A stretch of 16,489 nt of DNA, taken from an uncultured Bacteroidota bacterium. GTDB taxonomy: Bacteria > Bacteroidota > Bacteroidia > Chitinophagales > Chitinophagaceae. The position numbers and the translations under genes are program-made. The stretch is from the NCBI GenBank assembly GCA_946479615.1, contig CAMLGR010000107.1, forward strand, positions 1 to 16,489, read 5' to 3'. Below are positions 7,541 through 15,174 of the stretch, piece after piece. How positions within the stretch are numbered: position 1 is the stretch's first letter; every line of letters starts with the position of its first letter. The notes under the pieces are model-generated. The model searched no databases and was not told the origin of the DNA. It saw nothing but the letters and a program-made list of their open reading frames with translations.

Positions 7541-8929
7541 ATGCCGGTTCGATTACGTATCACTCTTTTATTTGCAGCCCTCGCTGTTATAATCCTGGGA
7601 ATGGTCTGCGGGGGTGTATATTATTTTACCTATACCGGGCGCATTCATACGATTAAAAAAAGATTGACCAACCGCGCCCTTACCACTGCGCGGCTACTTG
7701 CTCAACGGGAAATATTCGACCGTGAACTTGTGCAACGGATCGATTCCCTGACCATGCTTTCCTTAAAGAACAATACGGTGCAGGTATACGATTACCAGAA
7801 CGAAGAGATCTATAAGTATAGCGATGTTACCGGCGATACATTGCATATCGACGAGGAGATACTCGATGATGCACGGGTAAACGGGGTTCGGTTTTTCAGG
7901 GATGGACGAAAAGAAGCCATTGCCTATCATTATTCCGATAATAATACACGGATCGTTGTAGTGTCCGGCGCCGAAGATGTAGATGGTAAAGAAAATCTCC
8001 ATAATCTTTTTGAAATTTTATTGTTTGGATTTTTAGCAGGGAATGCCCTGGTATTATTAACAGGATATATTTTTTCTGCCAACCTGTTACGTCCGGTCAG
8101 GAAAATTACGGCCGATGTGGAGGAGATCTCTGCGCAGAACCTTGCCAGGCGTATCAAAACAGGTAATTCAAAGGATGAATGGAACCGGTTGGCGCGTACC
8201 CTGAATGAACTGCTGAACCGCTTGCAGGATAGTTTTGAATTGCAGCGCCGGTTTATTGCCAATGCTTCTCATGAGTTATCGACGCCGCTCACCTCTATTT
8301 CGAGCCAGTTGGAAGTATCCCTGCAAAGAGAAAGAGAAGCAGGTGAATATAAGAAGGTCATGCAATCCATCCACCAGGATGTACGGCACATGAATAAACT
8401 CACCCAAACGCTGCTTGAATTTGCCAAAACATCGGGTAATGCAGGCGGTCTCGATATCAACCTTGTGCGGATCGATGAAGTTATTTTACGGTTGCCCTAT
8501 GAAATGGCGAAAGCCAATCCATTGTACTCGGTATCCCTTGCTTTTGATAAGTTACCGGAAGAAGAGGAATCATTGCTGGTATTCGGCAATGAAGAATTGC
8601 TTTTTACAGCGATCAGGAATATTGTCGTCAATGCATGTAAATATTCCGATGACCATCATGCGGCTGTTAAACTGGAAGTATATGACCGGTCTGTCATGAT
8701 CACCATTACTGATATGGGCAGGGGTATACCTGAAAAGGAACTGGCCACCATTTTTCAACCCTTTTACCGGGTAGAGGGTAATATCGCCAGCGAAGGGTTT
8801 GGCCTGGGGCTTTCTTTGGCCGACAGGATCATTAAACTTCATAAAGGTTCGATCGATGTAAAATCACAAACCGGAGCCGGCACCAGTTTTACCATTCATC
8901 TTCCGTCGGCTGGCTCACCGGCAAACTGA
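7541..8929 (+). CDS. Membrane sensor histidine kinase
   Basis: 462 residues, partner of the preceding regulator. TM1 spans about 8-28 and TM2 about 155-182. Between them is a periplasmic sensor domain of about 125 residues that I do not recognise. A HAMP linker (about 183-233), HisKA with phospho-acceptor H244 in NASHELSTPLTS, and HATPase_c (about 345-458) follow: N-box with N364 in NIVVNACKYSD, D391 in DMGRGIP, FQPFYRV, and GFGLGLSLADRI. The organisation resembles CusS/QseC-type envelope or metal sensors, but the ligand cannot be read from the sequence. It stops 67 bp before the next gene, and that gap contains the phased repeat array. Confidence 0.95.
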   Translation: MPVRLRITLLFAALAVIILGMVCGGVYYFTYTGRIHTIKKRLTNRALTTARLLAQREIFDRELVQRIDSLTMLSLKNNTVQVYDYQNEEIYKYSDVTGDTLHIDEEILDDARVNGVRFFRDGRKEAIAYHYSDNNTRIVVVSGAEDVDGKENLHNLFEILLFGFLAGNALVLLTGYIFSANLLRPVRKITADVEEISAQNLARRIKTGNSKDEWNRLARTLNELLNRLQDSFELQRRFIANASHELSTPLTSISSQLEVSLQREREAGEYKKVMQSIHQDVRHMNKLTQTLLEFAKTSGNAGGLDINLVRIDEVILRLPYEMAKANPLYSVSLAFDKLPEEEESLLVFGNEELLFTAIRNIVVNACKYSDDHHAAVKLEVYDRSVMITITDMGRGIPEKELATIFQPFYRVEGNIASEGFGLGLSLADRIIKLHKGSIDVKSQTGAGTSFTIHLPSAGSPAN

Positions 8930-8933
8930 CTTT

Positions 8934-8977
8934 TCTAATGTGATTCTAATGTGTGATTAATACGTACCTAAGCAAGT
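8934..8977 (+). promoter_or_regulatory. Four 11-bp-phased repeats, putative response-regulator operator
   Basis: Consecutive 11-mers TCTAATGTGAT, TCTAATGTGTG, ATTAATACGTA and CCTAAGCAAGT place TAA(T/G) at 8936, 8947, 8958 and 8969, exactly one helical turn apart. The last core lies 28 bp before the ATG at 8997. The layout fits binding of OmpR/PhoB-type dimers on one DNA face. The repeats are seen; the bound protein is inferred to be the regulator encoded at 6846. Confidence 0.7.
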
Positions 8978-8996
8978 TTTTGCAATTTGCTTATTG

Positions 8997-9206
8997 ATGA
9001 AGCGGTATCTCCATTCTTTCAACAGAACCATTTCCGTGGTATTATTGATTATGGTTACGATCCTGTCGATTGTTTCGGGATGCCTTTTCCGCGGGAAAAA
9101 AGAAGCTGAATACAGGAACAGGCAGTTAATCATTCAAAATGATTCGGTGATGTCTGCCAATATCGAATTATTGAACGCACTTCAATCGAAGGATCATAAA
9201 CACTGA
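8997..9206 (+). CDS. Small putative lipoprotein
   Basis: 69 residues from the ATG at 8997 (a TTG at 8994 is in frame but less likely). The N-terminus is basic, then strongly hydrophobic (ISVVLLIMVTILSIV), and ends in VSGC, an acceptable lipobox, suggesting lipid attachment at that Cys. If the site is not used, the segment would be a single membrane anchor. The rest is short, charged and helical (KKEAEYRNRQLIIQNDSVM). No family is recognised. It sits right after the phased repeat array and 34 bp before the first USP gene, so it is probably the first gene of the unit controlled by the two-component system and may act at the envelope. The function is unknown. Confidence 0.65.
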   Translation: MKRYLHSFNRTISVVLLIMVTILSIVSGCLFRGKKEAEYRNRQLIIQNDSVMSANIELLNALQSKDHKH

Positions 9207-9240
9207 ACAGGGAAGTGTGTCACAAACCGGCATCATCGTC

Positions 9241-10089
9241 ATGAATTATTATGTTATAAAGAAGATACTTGTTCCCGTAGATCTGAGCGAAACATCTTTG
9301 AACGCACTTGAAACAGCCATTGTCCTGGCAAAGAAACATAATGCTGTTCTGCAATTACTCAATGTGGCTGAACAATTACCGGATCCGGCCGACAACAACC
9401 GGCTCGCTATTTTTCCCAATGATATTAACCAGGATGTTTTAAACGCTTTGATCGGTACTATTATTCATGTCAGCAATATTCAGCCCCAACTGATCCGGAA
9501 ACAGGGTCATGTAACAGGGATTATTATTACTACTTCTGTACATGAACAAACAGACCTCGTCATTATGGGTACCCATGGCGCTTCGGGAGTAAGAGAAGGT
9601 TTTATTGGCAGCAATACCTACGGTGTTATCAAGCATTCCTCCTGCCCGGTATTGACCATACCACCGGAAAGAAAATTTACCTCGTTTAAAAATGTAATGT
9701 TCCCGATCCGGCCCGTCAACGGAGCTTTGAAGCGATTTGATGTAGTCAGTCATTTTATGGATGCCGGTTCCTCACTTGGTATCATGGGCCTTTCTTACCA
9801 GCGGATGCAAAATGATACAGGTATACTCGATAAGATCGCCGAAGAGATACGGGAAGAGGCAGCGCAATCGCAAATCTCTGTTACTACTGCCTGGGGAGAA
9901 GGAGCCTCCGTTTCGGAAAATATACTGGGTTTCTCCCAGCGAAGCCGCCCCGACCTGATTGTCCTGACCTCTGCGCTTGATGCAATTGTGAAACCTAATT
10001 TTATTGGCCCTCATACACAGAAACTGATCAATAATTCCCGGGTGCCATTGCTTAGTATAAAGAAAAACTCGGTACCTGCATTTGCCTGA
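9241..10089 (+). CDS. Tandem-domain universal stress protein (USP), nucleotide-binding type
   Basis: 282 residues from the ATG at 9241. A GTG at 9217 is in frame, but the USP fold begins with KKILVPVDLSETS just after 9241. There are two USP domains (about 5-140 and 150-280). Domain 1 has the complete ATP-binding signature G-x2-G-x9-G-S: G110, G113, G123 and S124 in GTHGASGVREGFIGS. Domain 2 is degenerate at the same place (SALDAIVKPNFIGPHTQK). USPs are cytoplasmic proteins that bind ATP or other ligands and raise survival under starvation, redox or envelope stress. The gene is 34 bp behind the small lipoprotein and probably in the same transcript. The paralogue at 10168 suggests local duplication and divergence. 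Confidence 0.92.
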   Translation: MNYYVIKKILVPVDLSETSLNALETAIVLAKKHNAVLQLLNVAEQLPDPADNNRLAIFPNDINQDVLNALIGTIIHVSNIQPQLIRKQGHVTGIIITTSVHEQTDLVIMGTHGASGVREGFIGSNTYGVIKHSSCPVLTIPPERKFTSFKNVMFPIRPVNGALKRFDVVSHFMDAGSSLGIMGLSYQRMQNDTGILDKIAEEIREEAAQSQISVTTAWGEGASVSENILGFSQRSRPDLIVLTSALDAIVKPNFIGPHTQKLINNSRVPLLSIKKNSVPAFA

Positions 10090-10107
10090 GGAACCAGTTC
10101 TGTTATT

Positions 10108-10151
10108 TCTAATGAATTTTTAATGACGCTTTAATCGAAAATTAAGGTCGC
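10108..10151 (+). promoter_or_regulatory. Second array of four 11-bp-phased repeats
   Basis: The 11-mers TCTAATGAATT, TTTAATGACGC, TTTAATCGAAA and ATTAAGGTCGC place TAA(T/G) at 10110, 10121, 10132 and 10143. The period, the T-to-G change in the fourth core and the spacing to the start codon (25 bp from the last core to the ATG at 10168, against 28 in the first array) all match 8934-8977. This suggests a second operator for the same regulator and an independent promoter for the second USP unit. Confidence 0.7.
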
Positions 10152-10167
10152 CTGTTCATATTACGCT

Positions 10168-11013
10168 ATGTCAAACCGTTTCCGAAACATCCTGATACCG
10201 GTTGATTTTTCTATCAATACCGAAGTAGCGATTGCCAAAGCGCTGGCGCTTTGCAAGGATGATCCGTCGGTTATTCATCTCTTGCATATCAATCAAACTG
10301 TCGTAACCAGTTCTTTACACTACCTGCATCATTATACTACGGGACATACTGCTAAAGATGCGGCTGAAATGAATAGCCTTTCAGAGGCTTCGCTGACCGT
10401 ATTAAAAAATGATATTGAAAAAAGATCACCTCATAGTACGGTACTGACCTGGACCATTTTTGATGAACCGGTTGAGGAGGTCATTATAAAAAAAGCGAAC
10501 CTTCTCAAGGTTGATCTGATCATCATCGGTAAACATTCGAATCATTCGATCTTCCCTTTTTTAAATACGATTGTTACCAACAGGGTCGCGGCACAGTCGA
10601 AAGTGCCTGTACTGGTGGTAAAACCCGGATCGCTATACAGGGAGATCAAAACAGTAGTCATACCCGTTGGTCAGCATTTCCCCGCTAAAAAACTGGAATT
10701 GCTGGAAGCCCTGCGCTGGAAATCTGCCATCCATGTGCGGTTGGTGAGCTTTCATATGGAAGAAGGAGATACTTCCCGGCAATCGCTGTTAAATGTATTC
10801 CGGGTATTAAAAAATCAATTCTTCCATGCGGTAGGCTTTGATATGCTGGGCGGAACGAATAAAGCCAGGGCGTTGTTGAAGTATTGTAATAAAATAGGGG
10901 CCGATCTGATGATCGTGTATCCTTACAAAGAAACCAGTGTCGATAGCTGGACAGGCCGTCATATCTCCGATCTGTTGCCCGCCAGTTCAGGAACACAGGT
11001 GCTATCCGTCTAA
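10168..11013 (+). CDS. Tandem-domain universal stress protein, degenerate nucleotide site
   Basis: 281 residues, two USP domains (about 4-150 and 157-281), starting with FRNILIPVDFSINTE. In domain 1 the region that should hold G-x2-G-x9-G-S reads GKHSNHSIFPFLNTIVT (from G121), lacking the second Gly and the Gly-Ser pair. Domain 2 has VYPYKETSVDSWTGRHISDL there. Neither domain is therefore likely to bind ATP in the usual way, unlike the paralogue at 9241. It may work as a structural or regulatory partner, perhaps in a mixed oligomer; that is inference. It is preceded by its own phased repeat array, and the TPR gene follows after 34 bp. Confidence 0.88.
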   Translation: MSNRFRNILIPVDFSINTEVAIAKALALCKDDPSVIHLLHINQTVVTSSLHYLHHYTTGHTAKDAAEMNSLSEASLTVLKNDIEKRSPHSTVLTWTIFDEPVEEVIIKKANLLKVDLIIIGKHSNHSIFPFLNTIVTNRVAAQSKVPVLVVKPGSLYREIKTVVIPVGQHFPAKKLELLEALRWKSAIHVRLVSFHMEEGDTSRQSLLNVFRVLKNQFFHAVGFDMLGGTNKARALLKYCNKIGADLMIVYPYKETSVDSWTGRHISDLLPASSGTQVLSV

Positions 11014-11047
11014 CGATTCTTAATAGTAATAATAACCAATTTAAAAC

Positions 11048-12673
11048 ATGAAGAAATTCTCCACCACTCTTATTTTAGTTTGCCTGCTCACCGGCAGTTT
11101 TGCCCAGTCGGTAACGGATGGCAAAACGGATTTTTATTATCACAGGTACGCAACTGCCAATCATATTTTTCATAGTGTGCTTGCACAGGACCCCGCCAAT
11201 GCGGAAGCCTGGTTCTGGCTTTGCCGGACCTACCTGCAACAACAAAACATACAGAAAGCGGTAGATACGCTGAAACTGGCGCCTGTTTCGATACAACAGG
11301 AACCTTATTATTGGCTGGCCAGCGGCGCTCTTTTACTAAGCAATAACCAGGAACCGGCTGCGAGATCAGTATTCCAGCAGGCGATCGATAAAACAAAAGG
11401 AAAAGATGCGGATATCCTTGCTGGTATTGCCGATGTGGAAATAGCAGCGGATGCCGGTGATCTGAATTATGCGATCACTCTTTTGCAAAATGCGATCAAA
11501 CGGGATAAGAAAAATGCATCGCTCTATACAAGTCTCGGAATGGCTTATTTGAAAATGCATGATGGTACGGAAGCATTTAAGGCCCTGCGTGAAGCAACAG
11601 AAAAAAATAAAAGCGAAGCAGCGGCTTATTACCAGTTGGGACAGATCTTCTTGTCGCAAAAGAATACAGAAATGTATCTCGATTACTTTAACCAGGCCAT
11701 TGCTGCCGATAGCAAATATGGACCTGCCTGGCAGGCGCTGTATACACATTATTTGTACCGCGACCCCGTGAAGGCAACGGATTATTTCCGTGGCTATGCA
11801 GCTAATTCCGAAAACGATCTTCAACTGGATTATTCATATACGGATCTTCTTTACCTGAACAACAGGTATGATTCCGCCATGGTGCTGGCTAAACAGCTTA
11901 TTCAGCAGCAGGGGGAACAGGTGCAACCCCGGTTATACAAACTCATTGCTTATAGTTACGAAGGTAATAAGGACACCGCTGCTGCATTGGGTTATATGCG
12001 GCAATACTTTCAGAAAGAAGCAGACAGCAATATCATTGCGAAGGACTATGAGAACATGGCTGCCATTTATTCTTCCGGTGGCGGAAAAGAAGATTCGGCG
12101 ATGGTGTTTCTTGAAAAAGCAGTCAATACAGCAACAGATTCCACGCTGATCAATAACTATTACCAGCAACTGGCTTCACTGGCTAAAAAAGCAAATGACA
12201 ATGCAGCACAGGCAAAATGGTTAGGTAAATATTATCTGTCAGGTAGTAATGCCTCCAATGTAACGCTTTTCAATTGGGGACTGGCAGCTTACAGGGCAGG
12301 TGATTATGAGCAGGCCGATTCTGCATTTACCATTTATACGGAAAAATATCCTGAGCAGGGATTTGGTTATTTCTGGAGAGCAAGAAGTAATGCAGCCATC
12401 GATACCACTATGGAAGAAGGACTGGCTGTGCCCCATTATGAAAAACTGGTAGAGGTATTGGATAAAACGCCCGATTCATTGTCGGCGGGCGATAAAAAGT
12501 GGTTAACAGAAGCTTATTTCTATCTGGCCAGTTATGAAACGAATCATGACAAAGACTATACAACGGCTGTTGATTACTTTGAAAAATTACTGGAAGTGAA
12601 TCCCGATAATGAGCAGGCAAAAAAATATATGGAAATGCTGGAAAAAAACATTGCCAACGGGAATAGTAAGTAG
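11048..12673 (+). CDS. Exported TPR-repeat protein
   Basis: 541 residues with a clear signal peptide (LILVCLLTGSFA, cleavage before QS), so it is periplasmic or outer-membrane associated. The rest is almost wholly tetratricopeptide-like helical pairs, seen for example at about 30-65 (ANHIFHSVLAQDPANAEAWF), 155-195 (NASLYTSLGMAYLKMHDG), 195-230 (AAAYYQLGQIFLSQKNTEMY), 410-440 (NWGLAAYRAGDYEQADSAFT) and 490-530 (AVDYFEKLLEVNPDNEQAKK). There is no catalytic domain. Such proteins are scaffolds for protein-protein contacts, and proteins of this type are common in Bacteroidota. It lies 34 bp after the second USP gene and before a good terminator, so it is probably the last gene of that transcript. 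A stress-linked envelope scaffold is plausible; the partner is unknown. Confidence 0.85.
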   Translation: MKKFSTTLILVCLLTGSFAQSVTDGKTDFYYHRYATANHIFHSVLAQDPANAEAWFWLCRTYLQQQNIQKAVDTLKLAPVSIQQEPYYWLASGALLLSNNQEPAARSVFQQAIDKTKGKDADILAGIADVEIAADAGDLNYAITLLQNAIKRDKKNASLYTSLGMAYLKMHDGTEAFKALREATEKNKSEAAAYYQLGQIFLSQKNTEMYLDYFNQAIAADSKYGPAWQALYTHYLYRDPVKATDYFRGYAANSENDLQLDYSYTDLLYLNNRYDSAMVLAKQLIQQQGEQVQPRLYKLIAYSYEGNKDTAAALGYMRQYFQKEADSNIIAKDYENMAAIYSSGGGKEDSAMVFLEKAVNTATDSTLINNYYQQLASLAKKANDNAAQAKWLGKYYLSGSNASNVTLFNWGLAAYRAGDYEQADSAFTIYTEKYPEQGFGYFWRARSNAAIDTTMEEGLAVPHYEKLVEVLDKTPDSLSAGDKKWLTEAYFYLASYETNHDKDYTTAVDYFEKLLEVNPDNEQAKKYMEMLEKNIANGNSK

Positions 12674-12704
12674 TTTTTTGAACAAGTAGAGGTTTTCTGG
12701 TTTC

Positions 12705-12749
12705 CGGGAACGAAGCAGTTATTTTTGAGGCTGCTTCTTCCCGTTTTTT
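12705..12749 (+). terminator. Intrinsic terminator after the TPR gene
   Basis: CGGGAACGAAGCAG (12705-12718) pairs with CTGCTTCTTCCCG (12731-12743) with one bulged C, and is followed directly by TTTTTT (12744-12749). It is a strong GC-rich stem with a U-tract, 32 bp past the stop codon. Confidence 0.88.
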
Positions 12750-12857
12750 ATTATCTGCAGCGGATCATGGAGAAACAGGTATCGCGGGGAGTAACCAGGA
12801 ATTGCGTAAATTTCATAGGAATTTATTCATCAATGGAAAAGGTATAATAAAAACGAT

Positions 12858-13256
12858 ATGGACATAGTTTACCACGCAGATAGAAAACCCACGGCCGAGC
12901 AGATCATCGAATTGTATAATAATGCCGGTTTGTCAAGACCCACACATGACAGGGAGAGGATACAGGCGATGTATGATCACTCCAATGTGATTATCACTGC
13001 CTGGGATAATGACACACTCGTTGGGGTTTCGCGTACGATCAGTGATGGGGTCTGGAGTTGTTACCTGGCAGATCTGGCAGTGAAAAAGGAATATGGAAAA
13101 TCAGGGATCGGCAGAAAGATCATTGAACGCACACAGCAGGAAGTAGGAGAGCAGGTCATGATCGTTTTGCTGTCTGTTCCTGATGCAATGGACTATTATC
13201 CCAAAGTCGGGTTTAAAAAAGTAGATAATTGTTTTATCATGAGCAGGGGCAGGTAG
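12858..13256 (+). CDS. GNAT-family N-acetyltransferase
   Basis: 132 residues, a compact single-domain GNAT. The central strands (NVIITAWDNDTLVGVSRTI, then SCYLADLAVKKEYGKSGIG) are typical. YGKSGIGRKII (about 78-88) is the acetyl-CoA pyrophosphate loop, with Gly where the family usually has Arg or Gln. DYYPKVGFKKVDNCF is the usual C-terminal segment. Family members transfer an acetyl group from acetyl-CoA to amines; the substrate cannot be told. It is isolated: a terminator lies before it and 394 bp of non-coding DNA after it. TAAATTTC (12807-12814) resembles a -7 box but has no good -33 partner. Confidence 0.88.
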   Translation: MDIVYHADRKPTAEQIIELYNNAGLSRPTHDRERIQAMYDHSNVIITAWDNDTLVGVSRTISDGVWSCYLADLAVKKEYGKSGIGRKIIERTQQEVGEQVMIVLLSVPDAMDYYPKVGFKKVDNCFIMSRGR

Positions 13257-13650
13257 CTGATACAATCTTGCATACAAATGAACGGGCTAATAGTATCATA
13301 AATTCCGATACATCATCAATAAATCGAATGTGATGCAGTCCTGTAGCGGGTTTTGCAGGTACCTGATTATTGTTTTGCGTCTTTCTGCGGCTGAATTTTT
13401 CATTCCATTATCAGGATTCATTACTCTTCATACCCGGACCGGGAGCAGGTGACGGGGGGTGTTTTTATAAAACCATAAGGCTGCATCATGCACCAGTCAT
13501 GGTTTATAGCTTTATCCTTCAATATCCACTCTTTACATCCAATATGAGCTGATTCGCGTATTTTATTTTAGCGCTTTGTTTTTTATAAATAACTTATAAT
13601 TTGCAAGCTGAAAAACACGTTTCACCACCACCTAACCTAAAGCATTCTGC
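13257..13650. other. 394-bp intergenic region
   Basis: I see no gene here. A 60-codon frame at 13370-13552 has unlikely composition and no family features. An inverted repeat pairs AAACCAT (13470-13476) with ATGGTTT (13499-13505) around a 22-nt loop. The last 80 bp contain the probable promoter of the response regulator gene. Confidence 0.5.
13575..13603 (+). promoter_or_regulatory. Candidate promoter for the NarL-type regulator
   Basis: TTTG (13575-13578) precedes TATAATTTG (13595-13603), close to the Bacteroidota TTTG / TAnnTTTG consensus but with one extra base inside the -7 box and 16 bp between elements. It would give a leader of about 40 nt before the ATG at 13651. Confidence 0.4.
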
Positions 13651-14286
13651 ATGTCCAGGATCAAACTGTTCCTTGTAGATGACCACCAGCTATTGACCGA
13701 TACCCTCACCCTGATGCTAAACCAGGATGAACGGTTCCAGGTTATTGGCTCCACTCATGAACCTGAAAAGGTAATCCCCTTTATTAAAAGTGAAAATCCC
13801 GATATCGTATTACTTGATATTGCATTGGGAGAAACCAATGGGTTCGATCTCACCTGCGAGATCATGAAATTAAACCCGCATCCACAGATAATTGCCGTTT
13901 CTCTCTATGGGATGCCGGCTTATGTAAAGAAGATGATGACAGCCGGCGCTTCGGGCTATGTCAATAAAAATTCTTCCAAGGAAGAATTGGTACTGGCAGT
14001 ACTGGAAGTCTATGCCGGTAACAAATACATTTGCCAGGAAATAAAAGATAAGATCGTCAGCAACCAGTTGGAAGAAGATGGGTTGACAGCTGCTCTTAAT
14101 TCACTAACGCGGCAGGAACTCGATATCATCGGGTATATAAAGCTCGGATTGTCTTCACGCGAGATTGCCGATAAAAAGGGCATCACGCTGAAGACCGTGG
14201 AAGTACACCGGTATAATATTCTTAAAAAACTGGGATTGAATAATGCAGCTTCGCTGGTGAATGTGATTAATCAACGAGGATTGTAA
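13651..14286 (+). CDS. NarL/FixJ-type response regulator (LuxR HTH), orphan
   Basis: 211 residues. The receiver domain (about 1-120) has the acidic pair in VDDHQ, phospho-acceptor D56 in IVLLDIALGE, Ser in AVSLYG at the usual switch Thr position, and Lys in GYVNKNSS. A LuxR-type helix-turn-helix follows (about 148-208): LTRQELDIIGYIKLGLSSREIADKKG continuing to KTVEVHRYNILKKLGL. Regulators of this class act with histidine kinases of the HisKA_3 or hybrid type. No kinase lies next to it, and the kinase at 7541 is of the OmpR-partner class, so the partner is elsewhere. A long inverted repeat begins directly after the stop. The target genes are unknown. Confidence 0.93.
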   Translation: MSRIKLFLVDDHQLLTDTLTLMLNQDERFQVIGSTHEPEKVIPFIKSENPDIVLLDIALGETNGFDLTCEIMKLNPHPQIIAVSLYGMPAYVKKMMTAGASGYVNKNSSKEELVLAVLEVYAGNKYICQEIKDKIVSNQLEEDGLTAALNSLTRQELDIIGYIKLGLSSREIADKKGITLKTVEVHRYNILKKLGLNNAASLVNVINQRGL

Positions 14287-14287
14287 A

Positions 14288-14430
14288 TAAGGAATAAGGG
14301 AAGAAATGTAAAACCGCAAAATATAGAATGTAGAATGTAAAAGGCTTGACCGATTATCGGTAACCCACTTTTACATTTTACATTTCGCGGTTTTACATTC
14401 TACATTTATTTCCTCATTCCTTATTCCTTA
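14288..14430. repeat. Long imperfect inverted repeat between convergent genes
   Basis: The left arm (14288-14343, containing AAATGTAAAACCGC and GAATGTAGAATGTAAAAG) pairs with the right arm (14368-14430, containing CTTTTACATTTTACATT, GCGGTTTTACATT and CCTTATTCCTTA) around a 24-nt loop. It fills the space between the convergent regulator and asparaginase-like genes, so it probably terminates both. The arms are built from a simple iterated TACATT word, as in dispersed intergenic repeats. It shares its design with 6541-6710 but not its sequence. Confidence 0.75.
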
Positions 14431-14446
14431 TTCTTTATTTCCCCGC

Positions 14447-14944
14447 CTACCTGATCTTCTCAAAAACTCCCGTTTGCTTATTCTTCCTTACATTATCATG
14501 ATTGAAATAGCTGCCGTTCATGGCTACATAAACGCCGGGAGGAAGTGCCTGTGCAAAGGCAAGTGCACTGCCCAGGTTGAATAGTCCATCGGAGCTACCA
14601 AACGCAATCGGGATCATGGCGCCGGTTAATACGATCGTTTTGTTTTTTACGGATGATGCGAGCAACCTGGCCGTATCCGCCATCGTATCGGTGCCATGGG
14701 TAATAATAATGCGCTGTTCTTCGCAGAGATTGCATTCATTGGCCAAACCCTGGCGTTGTTCCTCCGTCATATCGAGGCTATCGATCAGCATCAGCTTTTT
14801 GATATGAACACTTACCCGGCATCGGCCCATTTCCAGCAGCTCGGCCATATGGGTATCCTTGAAAAAAAGCTGGCCATTGAGCTCATTGTATTCTTTATCG
14901 AAAGTTCCGCCGGTGATGAAAATTCGGATAGACATGATTTGCAT
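14447..14944 (-). CDS. Single-domain asparaginase-like protein
   Basis: 165 residues from the ATG at 14944; Met4 (14935) is an equally possible start. It corresponds to the N-terminal catalytic domain of bacterial L-asparaginases. T14 in ITGGTFDKEY is the counterpart of the nucleophile Thr, with Y19 nearby. T85-D86 in THGTDTM match the second Thr and the Asp. K154 in NVRKNKQTGVF aligns with the catalytic Lys. The C-terminal domain, which in full-length enzymes (about 330 residues) supplies substrate contacts across the dimer, is absent. Since all core catalytic residues are kept and the ORF ends cleanly, it is probably an intact member of a short family rather than a truncated gene. The substrate (asparagine or another amide) is not certain. 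It is convergent with the NarL-type regulator and divergent from the LacI-type gene. Confidence 0.85.
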   Translation of the reverse strand: MQIMSIRIFITGGTFDKEYNELNGQLFFKDTHMAELLEMGRCRVSVHIKKLMLIDSLDMTEEQRQGLANECNLCEEQRIIITHGTDTMADTARLLASSVKNKTIVLTGAMIPIAFGSSDGLFNLGSALAFAQALPPGVYVAMNGSYFNHDNVRKNKQTGVFEKIR

Positions 14945-15174
14945 TTTTGAAGGTGGCTATTAATTAATATTCAGGGAATTAATTGCCGCCGGTACATACA
15001 TCCAGGTATGGATCAGCCGCAAAAAAACGCAAATTTCCCAAGCAGTGGGGTGTATATCTAAAGAAAAATTATCCTTTTGCTGAATTATCTGTTTTTCCGG
15101 TCCCTGTCAGCCCTTATGTCACGGTTAGTGTTTATCTTTCGGGCACGACAGGCTTGCATTCAAACTTATTAGAT

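Noticed and set aside
9217..9240. GTG start for the first USP
   Set aside because: The USP fold begins just after the ATG at 9241; the additional eight residues are not conserved-looking.
11010..11030. Third phased TAAT array before the TPR gene
   Set aside because: TAAC and TAAT cores occur, but at 10- and 6-bp spacing, and the TAA at 11011 is the stop codon of the preceding gene.
13370..13552. 60-residue ORF in the intergenic region
   Set aside because: It is aromatic- and Pro/His-rich with no domain, overlaps an inverted repeat, and looks like a chance frame.
14983..15174. N-terminal extension of the LacI-type regulator
   Set aside because: The helix-turn-helix of this family starts at the protein N-terminus, which fits the ATG at 15175; the upstream codons have no family resemblance.
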